A DNA stretch of 9,061 nt from Anaerolineae bacterium. Lineage in GTDB: Bacteria; Chloroflexota; Anaerolineae; JAADDB01. Under the pieces are notes generated by a model that saw only the letters and a program-made list of their open reading frames with translations, made no database searches and was not told where the DNA came from. The first letter of the stretch is position 1. Every line of letters begins with the position of its first letter. Location: positions 1 to 9,061 of the forward strand of contig WFQT01000047.1 of NCBI GenBank assembly GCA_015486895.1, in the 5' to 3' direction. Of this stretch, positions 6,716-9,061 are shown piece after piece. Made by a program: the position numbers and the translations under genes.

Positions 6716-6731
6716 GCCTCGTATAGGAGGC
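6716..6731 (+). promoter_or_regulatory. Hairpin overlapping the Shine-Dalgarno of the wzy-like gene
   Basis: GCCTC (6716-6720) is the exact reverse complement of GAGGC (6727-6731), with a 6-base loop. The right arm includes most of the AGGAGG Shine-Dalgarno sequence (6725-6730), which sits 10 bases before GTG 6741. If the transcript starts at or before 6716, the hairpin could mask the ribosome binding site. The stem is only 5 bp, and if transcription starts at 6719-6720 the left arm would be partly absent, so the effect is uncertain. Confidence 0.4.
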
Positions 6732-6740
6732 ATGTGATTC

Positions 6741-8300
6741 GTGGGACAACTCATTTTACCTGGGGAAAGAGAATGGAGATATGGGCGTAACGGGCTAACA
6801 ATTGCGGGGCTGTTAGCTGCCTTGCTATCGGCTCTCTTCATCATTTGCTTGCCCTGGCCCCGAGCGCTTCTCTATTTGGTTGTGCTAATTAGTGTCATTA
6901 TATTGGTTATCCGCCCAGCGGTTGGTTTACTCTTCCTCCCTTTTACGGTGCCTTTTGGCTTCTGGGCCTGGACGGGGATACCTTTCCACTTGCCGGATCT
7001 CTTGGTGTTGTTGCTTCTTTTCAGTTGGCTGTTGCAATCCCTGGCCCGGCACCGTTTAGGCTGGCATGTTAGGCTGCTGTTTTGGCCGCTGCTGATTCTC
7101 TTTGTTGCCCTCGGCATCTCGTTCTGGTACGCGATCTTCCCGGCAGCAGCGCTGCCGGAGTGGTTCAAATGGGGTGAGGTGCTGGCTGTTTACCTTTTGG
7201 TCGTCAATACCTTTCCCCGGCGCTGGCTGCCCTGGCTGGTAGCCTCTATGTTAACGGCGGCAGCGCCAGAGGCTATCGTCGGCCTCCACCAGTTTGCCTT
7301 GCGTGAAGGGCCGGCTGCTTTCCTGATCATGGGAGGGCGCTTCAGCCGTGCTTTTGGTGATTTTGCCCAGCCGAATCCGTTTGGTGGCTATTTAGGCTTG
7401 ATGCTTCCTCTGGGTGCTGCTCTTTTCCTCTGGTCATTGTCAGAATGTCGATTGGCTTTCTTGGCTCGCCATGGTTTAGGGCAAGCTGTTATCCGGTCGG
7501 CAGTTCTGTTGACATTGACGGGGGCCATTGCCGCGGGGTTGTTTGCCAGTTGGTCTCGCGGTGGTTGGCTCGCTGCTTCCGTTGCGTTGTTGACTGTACT
7601 TTTGCTTTATAACCGCTGGACGTTCTGGCTGACAGTGGGGGGCGGCGGGCTTGTTGCCGTGCTCAATTGGGTTGAGAATCTTGGCTTGCTGCCGGGGGTG
7701 ATCTTAACTCGCCTAGGCTCTTTTAGTGACTGGTTGCTCTTCTTGTACCCTGTGCGGTTCCGGGCTACCCCTGTAACTGATATCAACTTCTCGATTATGG
7801 AGCGTACTGCTCACTGGCTGGCGGCCTGGAACATGTGGCTGACTCATCCGTGGCATGGCGTGGGCATTGGTAATTACGGCATCGCTTACACTGAGTTCCA
7901 GGTTTCTCTCTGGCGAGAAGCGTTAGCTCATGCGCATAATATCTACTTGAACTTTTTGGCAGAAAGTGGTCTCATTGGCTTCTCGGCGTATGTGTTTCTT
8001 TTTGTTATTGCCTTTGTTGTAGGGTTACGGTTGCTGCGCCGATTGCGAGGCGGACCTTCATGTGTCCACGCTAGTACTACGCCGGACGTAAGATCGGCGT
8101 TTACCTCTTTTCAGGGTAAAGAGAGAGCGTTGGTATTGGGGACACTTGGTTTGCTGGTACATTTGTCATTCCATAATTTGTTTGATAACCTGTATGTGCA
8201 TGGTTTGCAACTTTTTTTGGGTATTGCTCTGGGTATGTTTGTCTTGCTATCCGAGCATGACGCTTGTAAGCATCGTGACTTAGAGGGGACTCAACTGTGA
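6741..8300 (+). CDS. O-antigen ligase/polymerase-like (Wzy_C) membrane protein
   Basis: The protein is a polytopic inner-membrane protein of the O-antigen ligase/polymerase (Wzy_C, WaaL-like) superfamily, whose members join lipid-linked glycan units to each other or to an acceptor on the outer face of the membrane. It has 519 residues and roughly ten or more hydrophobic segments from residue 18 to 503. Family landmarks are FSRAFGDFAQPNPFGGYLGL (201-220), SWSRGGWLA (270-278) and the periplasmic-loop to helix region ERTAHWLAAW (354-363). Then come HPWHGVGIGNY (369-379) and HAHNIYLNFLAESGLIGF (397-414), where the conserved His-rich segment lies. A polar loop at about 433-461 separates the last membrane segments. 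GTG 6741 is preceded by AGGAGG. An ATG at 6732 is at once followed by TGA and cannot be the start. The stop overlaps the next gene by 4 bases. Polymerase and ligase cannot be told apart from sequence. Confidence 0.88.
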   Translation: MGQLILPGEREWRYGRNGLTIAGLLAALLSALFIICLPWPRALLYLVVLISVIILVIRPAVGLLFLPFTVPFGFWAWTGIPFHLPDLLVLLLLFSWLLQSLARHRLGWHVRLLFWPLLILFVALGISFWYAIFPAAALPEWFKWGEVLAVYLLVVNTFPRRWLPWLVASMLTAAAPEAIVGLHQFALREGPAAFLIMGGRFSRAFGDFAQPNPFGGYLGLMLPLGAALFLWSLSECRLAFLARHGLGQAVIRSAVLLTLTGAIAAGLFASWSRGGWLAASVALLTVLLLYNRWTFWLTVGGGGLVAVLNWVENLGLLPGVILTRLGSFSDWLLFLYPVRFRATPVTDINFSIMERTAHWLAAWNMWLTHPWHGVGIGNYGIAYTEFQVSLWREALAHAHNIYLNFLAESGLIGFSAYVFLFVIAFVVGLRLLRRLRGGPSCVHASTTPDVRSAFTSFQGKERALVLGTLGLLVHLSFHNLFDNLYVHGLQLFLGIALGMFVLLSEHDACKHRDLEGTQL

Positions 8301-8764
8301 TTACTGGTGTGGGGTCTTTACTGGCTCGTTACCGGGAGGTGGTGCCACCGGGCCATCGAAAGGAGATTAAGCGCTTTCTTAAATTCGGCACGATTGGGTT
8401 TACTGGTGCGGCTGTAGATTTTAGCTTATTGAACCTTTTTATCTTTGTCTTCGGCTGGCCAAAGTTTTGGGCCAATACTGCTTCGTTCTCGATCTCAGTT
8501 CTCAACAATTTTACTTGGAACCGGCTATGGACCTTTCCAGAATCGCGGGACCGGGCTGTGCACGGTCAGCTAGCGCAGTTTATGATGGTATATGTGGTTG
8601 GCTGGGCTATTAACCAGACTGTTTTCTTGGGTAGTGACTACTTTATTTGGTCGCATTTTCTGACGGCGATGTGGAGCATTAATCTGGCAAAAGTTAGTGC
8701 CAGCTTTGTGGCTATGTTTTGGAATTTTGGTGCTAATCGCCTTTGGACTTACCGAGGGTTGTGA
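8297..8764 (+). CDS. GtrA-family membrane protein
   Basis: GtrA-like proteins are small four-helix membrane proteins, often linked to moving polyprenyl-phosphate-linked sugars across the membrane for surface glycan modification. This 155-residue protein has a basic N-terminus followed by RFLKFGTIGFTGAAVDF (26-42), the classic family opening. It has four hydrophobic segments (about 29-52, 57-73, 92-113, 122-144). The paired aromatic motifs NNFTWNRLWTF (70-80) and WNFGANRLWTY (142-152), each after an even-numbered helix, show the internal duplication seen in the family. The GTG start overlaps the preceding stop (GTGA), with AGAGGGG about 8 bases upstream, so the two genes are translationally coupled. 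The direct neighbours, a glycan ligase/polymerase and a glycosyltransferase, fit a polysaccharide or glycolipid role. Its particular sugar substrate is unknown. Confidence 0.9.
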   Translation: MITGVGSLLARYREVVPPGHRKEIKRFLKFGTIGFTGAAVDFSLLNLFIFVFGWPKFWANTASFSISVLNNFTWNRLWTFPESRDRAVHGQLAQFMMVYVVGWAINQTVFLGSDYFIWSHFLTAMWSINLAKVSASFVAMFWNFGANRLWTYRGL

Positions 8765-8765
8765 A

Positions 8766-9061
8766 ATGCCTGTCATTCGTGCTGATTATACATCTGCTTT
8801 GACTCAATCGGCCGGCATTGGTCGCTGCACGCGAGAATTGCTCACTGCATTGCGACAGAGATTGCCGCCTGATTATCAGATGACGCTCTTTGCTAGCAGG
8901 GATGCGCGGGCATGTCCCCAGTTGCCGTATTCCTTACGGCATTTGCCCTTGACAGAGAGGCAAGGCATCATTGCTTGGCAAAGGTTGCAATTACCGCTGC
9001 CTATCGATCCATTTGTCGGCCGGGCGGATTTATGGCATTTCCCTGATTATTTGGTCATGCC
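8766..9061 (+). CDS. Glycosyltransferase, GT4-like, N-terminal part (cut by window edge)
   Basis: This is the first 98 codons of a gene that runs off the right edge. The ATG comes one base after the gtrA-like stop and has GAGGG (8754-8758) as ribosome binding site. The protein begins MPVIRADYTSALTQSAGIGR followed by CTRELLTAL. This is the typical first strand and glycine loop of GT-B fold glycosyltransferases of the GT4 (mannosyltransferase-like) group, where AGIGR-TREL lies near the acceptor site. Later come a second strand MTLFASRDA and RADLWHFPDYLVM, matching the 'D-x-x-H-x-P-D' segment usual in the N-terminal domain. The donor-binding C-terminal domain with the EX7E motif would lie outside the window. 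It would act in the cytoplasm, adding sugars to the lipid-linked glycan that the neighbouring genes export or polymerise. Sugar specificity cannot be predicted. Confidence 0.85.
   Translation, partial: MPVIRADYTSALTQSAGIGRCTRELLTALRQRLPPDYQMTLFASRDARACPQLPYSLRHLPLTERQGIIAWQRLQLPLPIDPFVGRADLWHFPDYLVM

Noticed and set aside
6554..6790. 78-codon + strand frame upstream of the wzy-like gene
   Set aside because: It has no ribosome binding site at its ATG, spans the near-consensus promoter and the operon's ribosome binding site, overlaps the next gene by 50 bases in another frame, and has no recognisable protein features.

Overview
The window reads as bacterial chromosome: mid-GC DNA with all convincing genes on the + strand. 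The organism is probably a member of Chloroflexota or a related deep-branching lineage. That guess rests only on the overall style of the SMC, DUF1232 and glycosyltransferase proteins and on GTG starts; no rRNA or other decisive marker is present.

Layout. (1) 1-799: the 3' part of hflX, a ribosome-associated GTPase cut by the left edge. (2) 800-1459: 660 bases without a credible gene. It holds a nested hairpin followed by a T-run (907-968), which may terminate hflX, and a decayed array of CAGAT-type repeats arranged as a long inverted repeat (1261-1432) that abuts smpB. (3) 1460-2115: smpB (trans-translation) followed 11 bases later by a 55-codon gene for an Arg-rich protein with one C-terminal membrane segment. 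(4) 2116-2335: an intergenic region with a strong sigma70-type promoter and a perfect 10-bp dyad exactly at the predicted transcription start. (5) 2336-5947: a complete smc gene (1203 aa). (6) 6109-6510: a small DUF1232/YkvA-like membrane protein. (7) 6511-6740: a spacer with a second near-consensus promoter; a small hairpin just after it takes up part of the next gene's Shine-Dalgarno sequence. (8) 6741-9061: a tightly packed cell-surface polysaccharide operon with an O-antigen ligase/polymerase-like protein, a GtrA-family flippase-like protein (4-nt overlap) and the start of a GT4-type glycosyltransferase (1-nt gap) that runs off the right edge.

The left two thirds are housekeeping genes (ribosome rescue and splitting, chromosome organisation). 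The right third is the beginning of a glycan assembly cluster with its own promoter. No mobile element, CRISPR array, tRNA or rRNA was found. I see no clearly new multi-gene system. The best leads are the small Arg-rich membrane protein, the CAGAT inverted-repeat element in front of smpB, and the two promoters that both carry a hairpin at the transcription start.
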